Shown: piece by piece, positions 12,211-24,528 of the stretch | Layout: each line of letters opens with the position of its first letter | Numbering within the stretch: position 1 is the stretch's first letter | Assembly: GCA_963457665.1 (NCBI GenBank) | Contig: OY735212.1 | Coordinates: 1,649,397-1,713,396, forward strand | Length of the DNA: 64,000 bases | From: Thysanoteuthis rhombus | Lineage: Eukaryota; Mollusca; Cephalopoda; Oegopsida; Thysanoteuthidae | Direction: 5' to 3' | The notes under the pieces: generated by a model | What the model saw: the letters and a program-made list of their open reading frames with translations, nothing else | What the model was told of the DNA's origin: nothing | Database searches by the model: none | Program-made: the position numbers and the translations under genes

Positions 12211-12744
12211 CGTCTCCAAGTCTAATCCACATATTACAAACAGGTTGAGTGAATAGTGATGGGGTATGTAGCGCCCAAACGCTGACTACGGAAGCCGAAG
12301 TCAGTGTAAGGGCAATGCTCATTTCGGTGTATAACAAGAGAATAAATCAGGGTACAAGGGCCAAAATGAGACACTATGGGCTCTAGGGAAGAAAGGGAGA
12401 GAGAGGGGGAGAATGATTGGAAGGTATTGATCTTAAGGGATGTTGACCAATGGGTAAGCATGAAAGTTGCGTCGCACAAAATGAGGGCGAATTGAAGATG
12501 GGAAAATATCTAAAAGCAGGGAAAACCGTATAGCGACCGTTGATTTAAAAAAAATAAACAGTGGCTGAGAACCCACATATTTTTTTCTGTTAAATAAATG
12601 AAAATAATGACTCGGCAACACTCCACAAAGGGGACACTGACCTACATTTAGATTTATTTACCATGTAAGGCGGGACTCCGTTTATCGAGAATAGATATCA
12701 TGCGTGGGTTTCAAATTGGGAAAACGCCAAAAGCTAACAAACAA

Positions 12745-13140
12745 CTGAGGCGTCTTTCTTCTTCATATTCCACGTCTTTTGACGTTGGATGACTCAGTAG
12801 TCGACCACTATTCCCTGTTCACCGTTATCCTTACTGCACACTCAGACTGCAATATCTTTATTGTTGCTATACCAGTTATCATTTGGGTGACCCCCATTTC
12901 TAATTCTGGATATGTTTTGTAGATGTTATTCATTCTTATTAGACGTCTAAAGTGTCCTCTCTTTCTTCTTCTTCTTCTTCTTCTTCTTCTTCTTCTTCTT
13001 CTTCTTCTTCTTCTTCTTCTTCTTCTTGCGTTGAATGGCGCAGCAATTTACCACATTTAGGTTTCATATCTTTCGACGTTGGGCGACACAGGAATCCACT
13101 ATTTTTCCGAGTCCATTACTGTCCTTACTGCAGTTGTATG
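12745..13140. repeat. Direct repeat flanking a TTC microsatellite
   Basis: A block with CGACGTTGG and TATCCTTACTGCA at about 12770-12840 recurs at about 13070-13133 (CGACGTTGGGCGACAC, then TGTCCTTACTGCA). Between them lies an uninterrupted TTC tract (12960-13026). Confidence 0.6.
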
Positions 13141-13199
13141 TGCATGTCTTACGTGTTTATCGGTTGAACAATGTATTGTCGCTAGGTGGAATGTAAGTT

Positions 13200-14110
13200 A
13201 GCTGATAGCAGTAATTACTTATGAATCGGTAGTGTAGTTAAGAGGAAGGTAACATTGTTGATGTGACAATGGAAATGTGGCTAGCGCATGTAGACGGAGT
13301 GGAAGAATACAGAAGTGGATGAATACATACACAACGAAGCTGATACATAGATGAAATACAAAAGGCTTTTATAACATAGCAATAACAATAGATTTATTTA
13401 CTAGCATTGCAAGAGTGCTAGCTTAGTTTGTACAACATCATAATATCGATATGGATCGATATAGTCATGCAAATTATCGAATTCCCAAGAATAATAGAAA
13501 ATGTCTCAATGTAAGCATATGTACGGGAGTCTATGAGAGTTTTATGTATAACTGTCTACATAGAAAGTCTCTTGGTAGATACAGTTGTCTTTATGCTTGC
13601 CTTTGATGCGTGAAGATGTGTATGTTGCATGAGTACGTATGCGGGCATATCCAGTGACATATGTATAGGGAAATTAATTTTTAACTGTCTGTTTGAGCAG
13701 GGTTGGTTGGTTGCATCCACGGCTGAAGCTGCTGTGTTCTGATTGGTTGATTTATGTCTACAACTACGTCTGCTTGTTTGATTGTTATTTTGAGCTTGAT
13801 AGTTCCGACTGTTGACAGCTTTCTACAAAATTCATTGTTAATTGTTGGAAGTTCAGAAAAAAATAACTTTATGAGAGAGAAGTATGTTTTTGATTACTAT
13901 TTCGCTCAAAGCAGTGATAGAAATAAATTGGGGGAACTAAATATACGGTAAGGCTGTATGAAGGATTCATGCTCAGAAGTCGCAGGGATGAGAGTAGTGG
14001 ACCTGGGATTCTGAAATCATCCGTGGGTAATTTAACATAGAATAACTAATAATGTTAGGTTTGTTCAAGTGTCCACTCATCTACCTTGGTTTCCATCAAT
14101 TATCATGACA
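13200..14110. other. Non-coding stretch
   Basis: No gene or repeat recognised. Confidence 0.4.
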
Positions 14111-14114
14111 GGAA

Positions 14115-14250
14115 AGTTACGAAAGATTTTGTCAAGATATCTGGCGATGGGACAGAGTGCATGGAGAAATGTAATCATGTCTCTCACAAGGGCATTAGTG
14201 TGGAGAAAACCCAAGCTGCTGAAATTTGGTATCCTAGGCCAAAAGCTGTT
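14115..14250 (-). mobile_element. SINE family B, minus strand
   Basis: The complement contains CACTAATGCCCTTGTGAGAG followed by ACATGAT, matching the family B body. Confidence 0.45.
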
Positions 14251-14572
14251 ACACCATTCAACATCGCCTAAGAATACATATGTACTCATATAAAATTCCT
14301 GACAAATGTTATATGTAAACCTCCCATATATAAATATATATAGAGAGAGAGAGAGAAAGGGGGGAGACAGACAGACAGACAGACAGACAGAGTGGGAGAG
14401 AGAGAGAGTCTTGAAAGCTTTACAGCTTTAAACACTAAACATTAAAAAAGCTTTTTCAAAGATGTTTTTGTGTCACTTCAGTCACTTATTCCCCAATATC
14501 TGTCAATGCAAATTAAAAAATTTTCTTCAGTGTTTAAAAAAAAACAATACACAAATTTAATACATTTGCAGA

Positions 14573-14576
<4 letters not shown>

Positions 14577-14628
<52 letters not shown>
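14577..14628. repeat. TA microsatellite
   Basis: About 26 TA units, abutting a 5S-like fragment. Confidence 0.9.
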
Positions 14629-14630
<2 letters not shown>

Positions 14631-14631
<1 letters not shown>

Positions 14632-14685
14632 GGCTCAATGAGTACCAAGGTGGGTGATCATATGGGAATACTAGGCGCTGTAAGC
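14631..14685 (+). ncRNA. 5S rRNA-like fragment (3' half)
   Basis: The run GAGTACCAAGGTGGGTGATC, then TGGGAATACTAGGCGCTGTA, follows the 3' half of metazoan 5S rRNA (TAGTACTTGGATGGGAGACC ... GGGAATACCAGGTG). It is too short for a functional gene and is probably a 5S-derived SINE or pseudogene. Confidence 0.6.
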
Positions 14686-14835
14686 AACCCAGGATCAATT
14701 CTGGCCCATGTCATAGACTTTTAGATAAAAATAGGTCTTCGACACGTCTCTGTTTAGGAGTTGCAACCACCCATAACCGAGAAGATAGATGTGCCTCTTT
14801 GTCGCTTCTAACTACAGTCGACCAGCCAGCTAGCC

Positions 14836-14836
<1 letters not shown>

Positions 14837-14904
<68 letters not shown>

Positions 14905-14926
14905 GTGTGTGTGTGTGTCTTGGTAT
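14837..14926. repeat. TA/TG microsatellite
   Basis: About 33 TA units followed by GT repeats. Confidence 0.9.
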
Positions 14927-15230
14927 GTTTGTGCGTGTGTCTATGTATATGTAAATTTCAGTGTATTCAGAGAAGTTTACTTTGACTCAGAGATTAAGCA
15001 AATAACTACCTGTACCCCTATTGTCACTCCTCGCAATGAAAGCCAAATATCTCTCATAATAAAGAAAATTCATGACGTCTATGCTATACACAGATGAAAT
15101 ACTTTCTGACCTGGCTATTAATTTTAAAGCTGTTCATCATAATACAGTTAAGTCAAGTGGGAAAAAAAACAAAGCTGGTACCTGAATGAGCGTTTTTAGT
15201 TACATCCCAGTCCAAATCAAGTTCTTGCAA

Positions 15231-15308
15231 GATCACTGAAATGGTGCAAGGTCGAGCAAGGTCGAGCCTGGTCAGTACCAAGACCTTTGGACAATACCAA
15301 GTGCCACC
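15231..15308 (+). ncRNA. 5S rRNA-like fragment (middle and 3' half)
   Basis: GCAAGGTCGAGCCTGGTCAG, then TACC...GACAATACCAAGTGCCACC, follows 5S rRNA from the central domain to near the 3' end, with a small duplication (GCAAGGTCGA twice) and a deletion. Non-functional. Confidence 0.6.
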
Positions 15309-15437
15309 TCCAGAGGCTAGCTGGGTCTCACTAACAATATTCCTTATGCACCGAATCCTATGACAACCCCGATTAGGATACAAGTGAAGGACAATGACAC
15401 ATACATACAACACCATGCCTTCTTTAGTTATAGTGGG

Positions 15438-15545
15438 CCAAATCCTAATGTACACCTATGCCAGATTAATCTTACTGTAGTCCTTTATCAGACTAATCCT
15501 ACTGAAGATATATCTCAGACTAAATCTACAGCAATGTCTCAACAT
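15438..15545 (+). repeat. 27-bp tandem repeat, ~4 units
   Basis: Units such as ATTAATCTTACTGTAGTCCT and ACTAATCCTACTGAAGATAT each end in CAG, spaced 27 bp. They sit in a 117-codon open frame (15360-15713), but the product has no recognisable family. Confidence 0.5.
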
Positions 15546-15994
15546 GGAGACTGCTATGAGTTCGATTCTGAAAGGGTGCCCCATTACTGTTGTGATGTGC
15601 CAAACCGCGATAATCATAGTCAAATTAACATGATAGAAGTGGAATTTGGACCAAATAATCAACAGGTCCAATCAACTGCCACACAAAAAAATACTACAAA
15701 AAATACAAAGTGAACCACGATACCACAACCTGTTTTTTCTGCAATATAGTGTGCTGTTCTGGGATCTCTCCATGGGTATTAAATCATAAGTTTACTTTGA
15801 TTTTTGTATTTTACCATGACCCTTTTGTACTTCCCAAAGAATTTATGTATGCATGTATGTATGTATCATCGTTCTCTGTATTTATATCCATTGGGGTTAT
15901 CACTGGGTTAAGGTACATATGAACAATCGTTGATAAGACCCAATTCTTACTTGTCAGGCCTATCAGAGCTTCGTTCTGTTTACGTCATCTTATA

Positions 15995-16062
15995 TTCAGG
16001 AATGGTCACCTATCTAGGTACTGACCAAGCTCGATGTTGCTTAACTCCGGTAATCTTGATTT
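15995..16062 (-). ncRNA. 5S rRNA-like fragment, minus strand
   Basis: GGAATGGTCACCTATCTAGG, then TACTGACCAAGCTCGATGTT and GCTTAACTCC, is the complement of the 5S central and 3' domains. Confidence 0.6.
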
Positions 16063-16560
16063 GCAATTAATTATATCTCTGTTTTGCTTCTTTGCGATAT
16101 ACATCCCAAAGAATTTATGTGTCCTAAATTGATGCTTTTTTTTTTCATAATGAACACTTATGCCGACATTTATTTCTCCTGAAAATAATTCTCAAAGATT
16201 TCACAAGTCAGTGATTCTCCAAGGCCTAAGTTATTATGAGCGTAAGTTGGTCGCAATGGAACAATCTTCTTATCCAATTCCATTGAGCTGGTCAACTGTG
16301 TTTAGATACATTCGTTTTGATAAGAGAAAACATTTTTTCAAAATATTTTCGCTCCCTCAGTCATAAATCTAATCCCACTTCAAAAGCTCGGCCATATTGA
16401 AAATATTTTGTTCAACTCCAGTCCGAGACGAAGGCTGGAGTTTACTTTTAATTCCCCACATTAACAAGAATAGCAATAAAAGTTCTGGTAAGTCACTTAA
16501 TAGAAACAATTGAGAAAATGAATGAAAGAAAGAAGAAAATCTAAGGATATCACTCAATAG

Positions 16561-16615
16561 CAACAGTCACGTGACCAACAGCTTTTTATCACGTGATCAA
16601 CAGTCATATGACTCA
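16561..16615. promoter_or_regulatory. Cluster of E-box-like CACGTG/CATATG sites
   Basis: Three near-repeats of CAACAGTCACGTGA in 55 bp give CACGTG at 16568 and 16590 and CATATG at 16605. No gene is nearby, so function is doubtful. Confidence 0.25.
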
Positions 16616-16715
16616 CAATTTTGGGGGGCATGCTGTCTTGGGAATGACTGATCAAAAATTTGGAAAAGGGTGGGGTCAATGAATAAGTAACTTTTCTTTT
16701 TTTAAGCAATGATCA

Positions 16716-17018
16716 GTGCAAAAACGTCTTAACTCTCAAAAAAACAAGTGCGAATGCTACCGGACACAAACTGAGGGACTGATTTAGCACAAACTTTAAT
16801 TGAAAATTAAATTCTCTACTAAAATCCTTTTTATTGGGGAAGGGTGAACAAACAAAAAACCGTTGTAGACATGATAATAGATAAATTTCTAGCCCACTAG
16901 CACCGTTAGTGCGTCCTATAAGCATGATACATAGCCAGTCAGTCAACCAGTGGGATCAACTTGGAAACCGAAAAAATCTATGATGACAGATTTGGTGATA
17001 GTTTTGGTTGACAGTTTC
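16716..17018 (-). mobile_element. Long-TIR MITE family A copy
   Basis: The right end is the complement of GAAACTGTCAACCAAAACT. The body has AATGCTACCGGACACAAACT, GATTTAGCACAAACTTTAAT and ACCGTTAGTGCGTCCTATAA, in the same order as the copy at 32.9 kb. Confidence 0.6.
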
Positions 17019-17519
17019 TAATTCTGGTTGAACCACTTTTGTATAAGATTTCTGTTTCTCTTTTGTGTTCTGTGTTTTCTTACTGTCTGACCTTACAGCT
17101 TGGTTCACTTCAATAACGGTATCTCCCCTTTTGACTCGAAATAGTTCTTAGGTAAACATTCAAATATCATTTGCTCCCAGTTCGACAACTATTTGTCCCA
17201 CTTTCCTCTCCTTGAAGCGACCGAAGAGGCTACATGCGAGGGACCCATGCGAGAGGGGGAGATTCTAGAAGCTCTAAGGTGCGTTAGAACAGGCAAGATA
17301 CCAAACATAGACGGTCTCTCCTGCCAGGGTCAACCCGTCCATTAGAGAAACCTATGTAGTCGCCTAGGATGCAAAAGCATAAGGGGCGCACTCCTAACTG
17401 AAATAAATTGTCATTAGAATACAACCAGCGACACAAAACTTTAGTCACGCCCAAGGCACATGAAACTGTCCCCTACAAATGTCATCCGTTTGCTAGCACT
17501 TACTCAAGCCAAAAGACTA

Positions 17520-17790
17520 AAAATCATGAAACATACACAAGAAAGGATCATGCCCAACATCACATGGAGAGACCACAAGATAGAATAGTATATTAGATAG
17601 AAAAAGGAGTCAGAGATATCATATAATCTGTTAGAAGACCAAAATAGCAATGGGCAGATCTCTTTGCAAAATGTCAGATAACCGTCAGACATCACAACTC
17701 ACATTTGCCCAAGTTTAGGAGTTATTGGCACCGCGATGCTTACGATCAAGATGGCTCGCGGATATTGTGGACAAATACAAACATGATTGG
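17520..17790 (+). mobile_element. RTE LINE 3' fragment
   Basis: ATGGAGAGACCACAAGATAG, then a GTCAGAGATATCATATAATC block, aligns with the RTE copies at 6.7 and 34.8 kb; the tail is lost. Confidence 0.5.
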
Positions 17791-18189
17791 ATGATTGTTA
17801 TTCATTCTAGGCCTTTACGGATGTTACATACCGATGAGTCCAATTGGTGAATTTTCATTCAGTTCACATAATCAGAGAGAAATAAGTAGACAATAATGTC
17901 ACATTGATATATCTAGATCAGTATCAAGCTTTTTATTCGATGAAACCATTGTTTTCTGGGAACAGCGTTCTGGTGTTATATTCCATGTGCATTTCTCGGG
18001 ATAAGTTGAGGTAGGTAAGACTTAAGCCTTTTGATTTGTTTAGATCAATTCATCAACGTTGTCCGCTTTCGTCCATGCTGTAGATCCTTGTGTAAGACAA
18101 CTTCTCTTGCAGTTTGAGTGAAGAGCCGTTTATATCTATAACTAATATTTGACGCTACATTATATTGATTTTCCTAGCTTTTGAGGTGC

Positions 18190-18375
18190 GTGTTGCATAG
18201 TTGGTAACGTCTGGAACAATGGAATCGTCGATCCAAGTTTAAACTCTGGCCAGAACTGTTAATGTTCACGTCGAATTAATGCCCTTGGGAAAGACATGAA
18301 TCCATCTATTCCCTACCCCCAACTATGGGTGACATAGTCGGGTAGATTGGACTTTCTAGCCTTGGCAGGGCAACC
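18190..18375 (+). mobile_element. SINE family B
   Basis: GATCCAAGTTTAAACTC resembles a decayed tRNA B box. The body TTAATGCCCTTGGGAAAGAC, then ATGAATCC, follows, and then an AACTATGGGTGACATAGTCG block. Confidence 0.5.
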
Positions 18376-18964
18376 AGTTTAGGAGGATGACAATTCTGAT
18401 TCCAGACCAGGTAGTGGACCCTCCTTTAAGGCTGTCTAACGCCCAATTTGACGTTTTCCCATCGGGCTCATGCAGCCAAATTGGCTCTTTCCTCTGAACT
18501 ACCCAGGATCTCCATACACTTCTCTGAGACATGATTCCTTCAGTGGACATTCCTTTGTCTGTAGAGACAGAACGGAGACCAAATGGATCTTTGTAAAACT
18601 TTTCCTACTCAATATTTGATGAAACTGGGTTTTCTTTTCCTTCTTGTTCCTCAAAGGGAAGACATATTTTCTTCTTCAAAGCGCTGATTGTGGTTTCCTT
18701 AAGAAGTCTTTTTTTTTCTTGTAATTTGATTCCGTTTCTTTTTTGTTTTCACTTCGAATTAGGTGCAATATTACAACAATCCAGAAATTATTCATCAGCT
18801 TTTTGGTGGAACTAAAGACTAATCTAACTGTGGGTGTTTCGCCTGCAGAGAGATCCTCCCCAATATCCGAACTCACTGTGAGGTACTCTCATCTATTTGC
18901 TATATCTCTCATCGGTTTTGTCCTGTGAACTTGATTCACAGTCACAATAATCTCGTCGGTATAT

Positions 18965-19195
18965 GAAACTGTCAACAAAAACTGTCCCCTACAAAACAAA
19001 TGTGAATGCTGCTGGACACATTCTAATGAATCAAAGCTGCATAAACTTACATTGTAAATTGACCCGTACGCCACACCAAAAATCTGTGGGGGAGAATTCT
19101 ACAAAAAGAACAAAAAGTATTTTTATAGACATAATAAAGAGTAAATGCTAAAAAAAATACAGCCCTATAGCTCCATTGGACAGTGTGTGTTGACG
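18965..19195 (+). mobile_element. Long-TIR MITE family A copy
   Basis: Begins GAAACTGTCAACAAAAACTG and continues with AATGCTGCTGGACAC, ACATTGTAAATTGACC and a GGGGGAGAATT block. Confidence 0.55.
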
Positions 19196-19786
19196 TGTTC
19201 TAATTGCTGTTATTATGATGTAGGATTGGCATCCTTCACTTTTGAGGTGATGAGTTCTATTGTTGCGTGACCGGGTCAGTAAACGTAACAGGCTAGATTA
19301 AAAGAGTATTTTTTTGTGTGACGCTTTTATACCTCATCCGGGCTCGTGCGAAGCTGTTAATATAGGCCCCAGCCAGATGGGAAATGTAAGCCCTATTTCG
19401 AACTACCATTAACGTCTTTTATAATCAGTTCTAAATACATATGAATTATTTACGGGCGTACAAATGTACATGTAATGTACATGTAATGTACATGATGTAC
19501 TCACGAGTAATAGATCCGGATACAAGAGCTACAACAATTCAACTAAAAACACTTTGCAGCCAGCAATTTCCGTCAAAATTTATATGAAACAATGGAGAAC
19601 CTCACTATTATAAGATCAAGTGAATACAATGATATGTTCATGTTGTCATACTCCAGTCAAGTGGATTTGACTTTGCTCTTCCCACGTAACAAGAGCAAGA
19701 ATAAAAGGAACAATTCTCACCGAATTTAGAGGAGTAAACTCTTTACTGCTTGACTAACACTTCATGTTAAACCACACACACACACA

Positions 19787-19787
19787 C

Positions 19788-19855
<68 letters not shown>
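19787..19855. repeat. TA microsatellite
   Basis: More than 30 TA units, preceded by a CA run. Confidence 0.9.
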
Positions 19856-19860
<5 letters not shown>

Positions 19861-20547
19861 ATTACGACGAGACAGCAATCTGTAAATGACACTATAAACG
19901 CTCCCTCCTTTCGGGGGAAAGGGTTGAGCATTGTTATGTAGGTCACCTATCTGCCGAAAGCAATTATGCAACGCCCTTCAAACTCATGAATTGAGCACTA
20001 TAGTAAATGGTGAATTATGACAAATGCGTAAAAAAACATATCACCCCATTCGGTCCTACTGTCAGTCCATTTCTGTATAGGGGAGAGGTAGAATACAGAC
20101 TCCTAAGAATCGTTGGCCAGTGCTCATAGGCTCACCTGCCTCCTCTGATCTGGCTTGGGTTAGGATCATGTACTAAAGAACTAAGAGTCGTAAACAAAAA
20201 ACTCGGTTTTAAATATTTTGGGTTGGGCATCGATCAAATGTTTGAAAATGAGTTTTAAAAGTTTAGAGAAGAGTAGCTAGCTATATAGGATGTATGGGTA
20301 CCAGAGAAAGTTTTCAAATAGCCACCCTCTCCACTAAACCCGCAGCTATCAAAATACTTGTAATTATCAAACATCCGCCTACTTGATAAATAATGGCTTG
20401 TTCATTTCTAAAATTAACCAAGAGACAAACAAGAAACACTCTTTAACATATAAAAACAAGCCTTACTGCTGCATGGTCAAACTCCACTCCTACTTCTATT
20501 CCACTTGACGATGATTACGGCAACTTTTGTATTGTATACATGATAAA

Positions 20548-20624
<77 letters not shown>
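20548..20624. repeat. TA/TG microsatellite
   Basis: TA tract of about 48 bp followed by a TG tract. Confidence 0.9.
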
Positions 20625-20627
<3 letters not shown>

Positions 20628-20644
20628 ATTTTCGTTGATATATG

Positions 20645-20725
20645 ACACTTGTCAATTTAGCTCAGTCAGTAAGACAGGTTCCTGGCAATTACTTGGTTGG
20701 GAGTTTCAATACTGTTTACAAATTG
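20645..20725 (+). mobile_element. tRNA-derived SINE head, family E
   Basis: CACTTGTCAATTTAGCTCAG, then TCAGTAAGACAGGTTCCTGG, resembles a tRNA A-box region (TAGCTCAGTCAGTAAGA). A decayed B-box region (GGGAGTTTCAATACTG) follows. An inverted copy lies at 49.96-50.03 kb. Confidence 0.5.
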
Positions 20726-20808
20726 TTATAAGTTTTTTGAGTTTTTACAACATTTCTAAATAGAACACGCCCGTGAATCGTCTTGGGGGTAAGATGATCG
20801 CACTGTCA

Positions 20809-20880
20809 AGTGCCACTTGCGTTGGACACACCCTTTCTGGTAAGATCAACAAAATTAAGCGACGTCGAACCTGGTTTTTT
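20809..20880 (+). ncRNA. 5S rRNA-like fragment (5'-central)
   Basis: CTGGTAAGATCAACAAAATT, then AAGCGACGTCGAACCTGGTT, parallels 5S GTCTGATCTCGGAAGCTAAG ... GGTCGGGCCTGGTT. Degenerate. Confidence 0.45.
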
Positions 20881-20999
20881 ATCAGATGGACGACTTTCTG
20901 GAGATACCAGATATATTTAGCAACAAGATTGTTCTGCAGATGTCATATTCGTATAATCAAACGGCTGCGATCATCAGTCACTTGAAAGAAATTTGGTCA

Positions 21000-22080
21000 A
21001 GATTCTGATTTTACTGACCCACAGTTCTCTTGAAAAATCATTTCAATAATGGTTGCTATCTACACTCTAGATTCAAAAACTATCCGTGAATTTATTAACT
21101 TTTCGAAAATTTGTTTGGTAAAGTTTCACTAAGGGTTCTATTTTTAATGTAACTATAATGCTGAAGAGGGTACTTACTTTCAACTCTTTGTACGAATGTG
21201 CGGCTCACATAAATTATATTCTTTTCATCCGGTTACTTTCTTTAATAGCATCAATCCTAACCCAAATTCTAATCCTAACTCTGAACCTAAAATCGCTAAA
21301 ATATTAGAATGAATTGAAATTTTCAAATTTCAAATGTTTTCTTTCCATTTTTGCGCCACGGCAAAGACATTTCGCGTTAGTCTTACTCCTGTGAAAATGG
21401 TGAATGTTAAGTGTCCACTTTAGTAGTAAACTTTAATTGTGAATTTTTAAAAACTATCAAATTTCCACTTGGCAGTAGAGTTTAATGAACTGAATGCACT
21501 TGAAATTGAAACGTAAAAATATTTCTTCTAAAAAAATTGAGTGTCCATAAAAATCAGATCTCAACCAGAAAAATTCTTGTCTGACAATCGTTCTCAGATA
21601 TTTAGACAAGTTAGAATGTTTACAATCATCGTCAAAAGTTTGACGTGTAGAATTCGAAAACAAACTGAAAGTGAATAAAACGAGCTCGCTGATTTGATTG
21701 AAGTAGTGTTCTTAACTTATTTAATATAGTCACAGAGTATCTGCCGTTGTGCCCTCTGGCCTTCTTCAGGGGTCTATCGTGGTTGGTGACCTCCCAATAA
21801 TTTCGGACCGATTCCTTTATTCAATCAACGGGCTAGGTTTCTCTCACAGTAGAGGATATCCCGTATTCTTAAAATCAAAGAATATTTTATGCAGAAAATA
21901 TTTCGTTTTCTTCCATCTACAATGCTAGAATTAAATTAAGAATTGTGCAAATTTGACATTCAAAGAATACACGCTGACACCCGTCACTACACCATCAGAA
22001 GCGATCTTTTTGAATGAAGTGAGTTAAAAACAAACACTCTAAATGTCATCTAGCAATAAAAAAGAAGAAATACTTTAGTC
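21000..22080. other. Non-coding stretch
   Basis: No gene seen. 21955-22030 resembles part of the duplicated block at 24.5 and 28.0 kb. 21740-21790 has a CTCTGGCCTTCTTCAGG motif like that in the fold-back arms at 33.4 kb. Confidence 0.35.
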
Positions 22081-22092
22081 AGTCAAATCATC

Positions 22093-22475
22093 GCCATCGT
22101 CATCATCATCAGCAGCAGCAGCAGTAACAACAGCATTTTAGTGTCCGTCGTCGGGCTTAGATATTCCTGAAGATTCGCTATCATGGGCATTACAGAGCCA
22201 ATACTTTCTAAATTTATCTAGCTTGTCACGATATCTTACTTTCTGTCGGCTACAATTTTACATATGATCACTGGCGATCCACGTTCGGAGTCGTGATGTC
22301 CAGCAGTTGTCTGAAATCTTTGCAACACGTCCAGCTCATTGCCATTTGAGATTTGAAGCTGTTTCTCTGATAGCTCGGACTCTTGTCTTTTCTCTAATAT
22401 ACTGTGCTGTAATGTTGAGCATGATTCTCTCTTGTGCACGTTTGAGAGCATGCTAACTTATTTTCTCTTCTATTT
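22093..22475 (-). mobile_element. RTE LINE 3' end with ATG/CTG-type tail
   Basis: A CATCATCATCAGCAGCAGCA tail on the plus strand is followed by TTTTAGTGTCCGTCGTCGGG and the RTE C-terminal region (complement of TTTTACATATGATCACTGG). Minus strand, truncated. Confidence 0.6.
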
Positions 22476-22539
22476 CAGAACATGAGGTTGGAAAGTAGAA
22501 GGATTTTGACAGCAAAAAAAGGTAAGCATACCACTTTGA

Positions 22540-22608
22540 ATACGTATTCCCTAGCGGTCACCCATGTGGGCACTAGTCAGGCTTGACGTTGTTTAACCCT
22601 AGTGTTGA
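22540..22608 (-). ncRNA. 5S rRNA-like fragment, minus strand
   Basis: ATTCCCTAGCGGTCACCCAT, then GTGGGCACTAGTCAGGCTTG and ACGTTGTTTAACCC, is the complement of 5S from the 3' domain to the centre. Confidence 0.6.
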
Positions 22609-22639
22609 TAAGAATTCTTTGGGAGAGTAAATCGCATCA

Positions 22640-23770
22640 GATTCTACAGAGGCATAGCTAGAAATCTGGGAGAATTTTAGGACCGGGGGAGTTCTTTGAA
22701 GACATCCCTTTAACATTTAGTGAGATTCATCAGAAGGAAAGCAGTAGGCAAACTACTATTCATAAATCTTTTTGGATCCTCTCCACTTTCACGCAAATAA
22801 CCTTCTTTTCTTGTAATATTTTATTCCAACCGAGGGTTTTTTTGTACTACCCTATGCTCTAACTGACTTGAGTTTGTCTGAGGGGGGTTCTCTTGGCGAT
22901 GGAGGCTGTCAGGATCTAGTTGCAACACCAGTCATTCCAACATAGCCTTGTCTCTGGCATTCCCATAAAATATGTTGGAGATTAGGTGCCGACATAGGTA
23001 ACCTAATTCTTACTAATATTGTCTGTTCAACACAAACCTATAATTTGAAAGTATCCACTCTCATTGAAGGTCATGTAATATGGGTCTCTGCTCTGAAGAT
23101 CCTTCTTAAAGATATTCTTTCAACAAAGCCCTTCTGTCCAGAAATTATCCAACTTAGCAACCAATCAGAGGGTACCTTAATGCGCATACGAGAATAGAAA
23201 CTTCTCCGGTTTTCTGTCATTGGAAGGGGGCGATTCCAGATCATTGACGAGATAAAGAAGAACACCGCGAAGCTGCTGATGGCAACACCGAAACAGGACT
23301 TTTTCATACTGCTTTAAAATCAGAAGGAATGTGTTGGGACGTGAAGCGTATGAGGTTACACGCAAAATACTTTGAAGGGTACTAATGCAGTGTTACCCAA
23401 ACTTTTCATTATCATCTAGTGGCTGGGTTCTTTCTGGGCAGAACTCGTATAAAATATTTATGCATGACATATTTTTTCTTGAAAATCAACACTAGTAACA
23501 TGTATTGAGGTATTCGTTTAAAAACATTCCAAATGAATCCTCTTTTCGCCACGCATGAATTCTTGTTTCAAGTGTTTTATTTCCCCAGCGAATTTCTGAT
23601 TCAGTATTAAATACTTGGAAAAAAAAACTTCTTTCTCATTTTATTCGACACTTTTTTTTTAGATCTGCATGTTTCATTTGTTCATTTTCTATGACATGTG
23701 GCAGAGAAGCATGCTCAGAAATTTCCACTTTTCTTCTTCATTGTACTGATCTTTTCTTATTTCAGTCGAG
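22640..23770. other. Non-coding stretch
   Basis: A block starting GAGGCATAGCTAGAAATCTG (22649) recurs at 43.75 kb. A hAT-like end, CAGTGTTACCCAAACTTTTC, is at 23389. No gene seen. Confidence 0.4.
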
Positions 23771-23774
23771 TGAT

Positions 23775-24015
23775 ACAAATCTTTACTGGGTCCAATTGGG
23801 TGTTATTAATCTTTATTTGCTTGAATTGGGAGGAACTAATCTTTTGGGGGTTCATTTGGGTGGTACTAATGTCTAATGGTTCCGATTGAGTGGTACTAAT
23901 CTTCATTTGGTTCTATCGGATGGTACTAATCTTTTTTTATTCAATTGGGTGGTACTAATGTCTACTGGGTTCGATTGGGTAGTACTGACCTTCACTTGTG
24001 TCTAACGGGTGGTAC
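23775..24015. repeat. Minisatellite, ~31-bp unit
   Basis: About eight units of GGTTCAATTGGGTGGTACTA followed by ATCTTTATTT. Confidence 0.75.
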
Positions 24016-24528
24016 TAACTTGGTTAGGTTAAGCTATTATAGCACACCTAATGAGACGAAGTTAAGATCGGTACTACCAGGGTGAGAATTGAAGTTCAGG
24101 ATGAACTTTACGTATTTGACTGCATATAGGACTGAGTTTCATTTAAAAAATGACAGAAAACTCAGAGTGAAGTATGATACCTCAGCAATTATTTACCAGC
24201 AATGATCTCAGGTGGAGATATTGTTCTTGTACTCTCGACTGGAACGGAGACATTCCTTAACTGTCTATGCTCCCATATGCTCCCATATCAAGTTCGGTGA
24301 TTTTACATTCTTTATGCACCCTTTCCCGTGCAAATTAAAGAAATGAGTAAGTTGAAACATGCCAGATGCTATTTAAAAATATGGCAAGCAAATAAAAAAA
24401 AGTGAACTATATCGATGTATGTGTGTCATTATAGAAATACAGCTATTGCTACAATAGATGCAAACGTTAATTTCTAAGGGAAATAAAATCCCCCCTAAAA
24501 AAGAAATCAAACAAATGATTCTCAACGC

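Noticed and set aside
12952..13167. 71-codon frame beginning with a poly-Ser run
   Set aside because: The Ser run is the TTC microsatellite; nothing else in it is recognisable.
15360..15713. 117-codon frame with Cys and Asn residues, possibly a small secreted protein
   Set aside because: No signal peptide, no family resemblance, and part is a 27-bp tandem repeat.
23691..23889. Frame reading LGGTNLL-type repeats, resembling a pentapeptide-repeat protein
   Set aside because: The pattern follows from the 31-bp minisatellite; units differ in length, so the frame is not kept.
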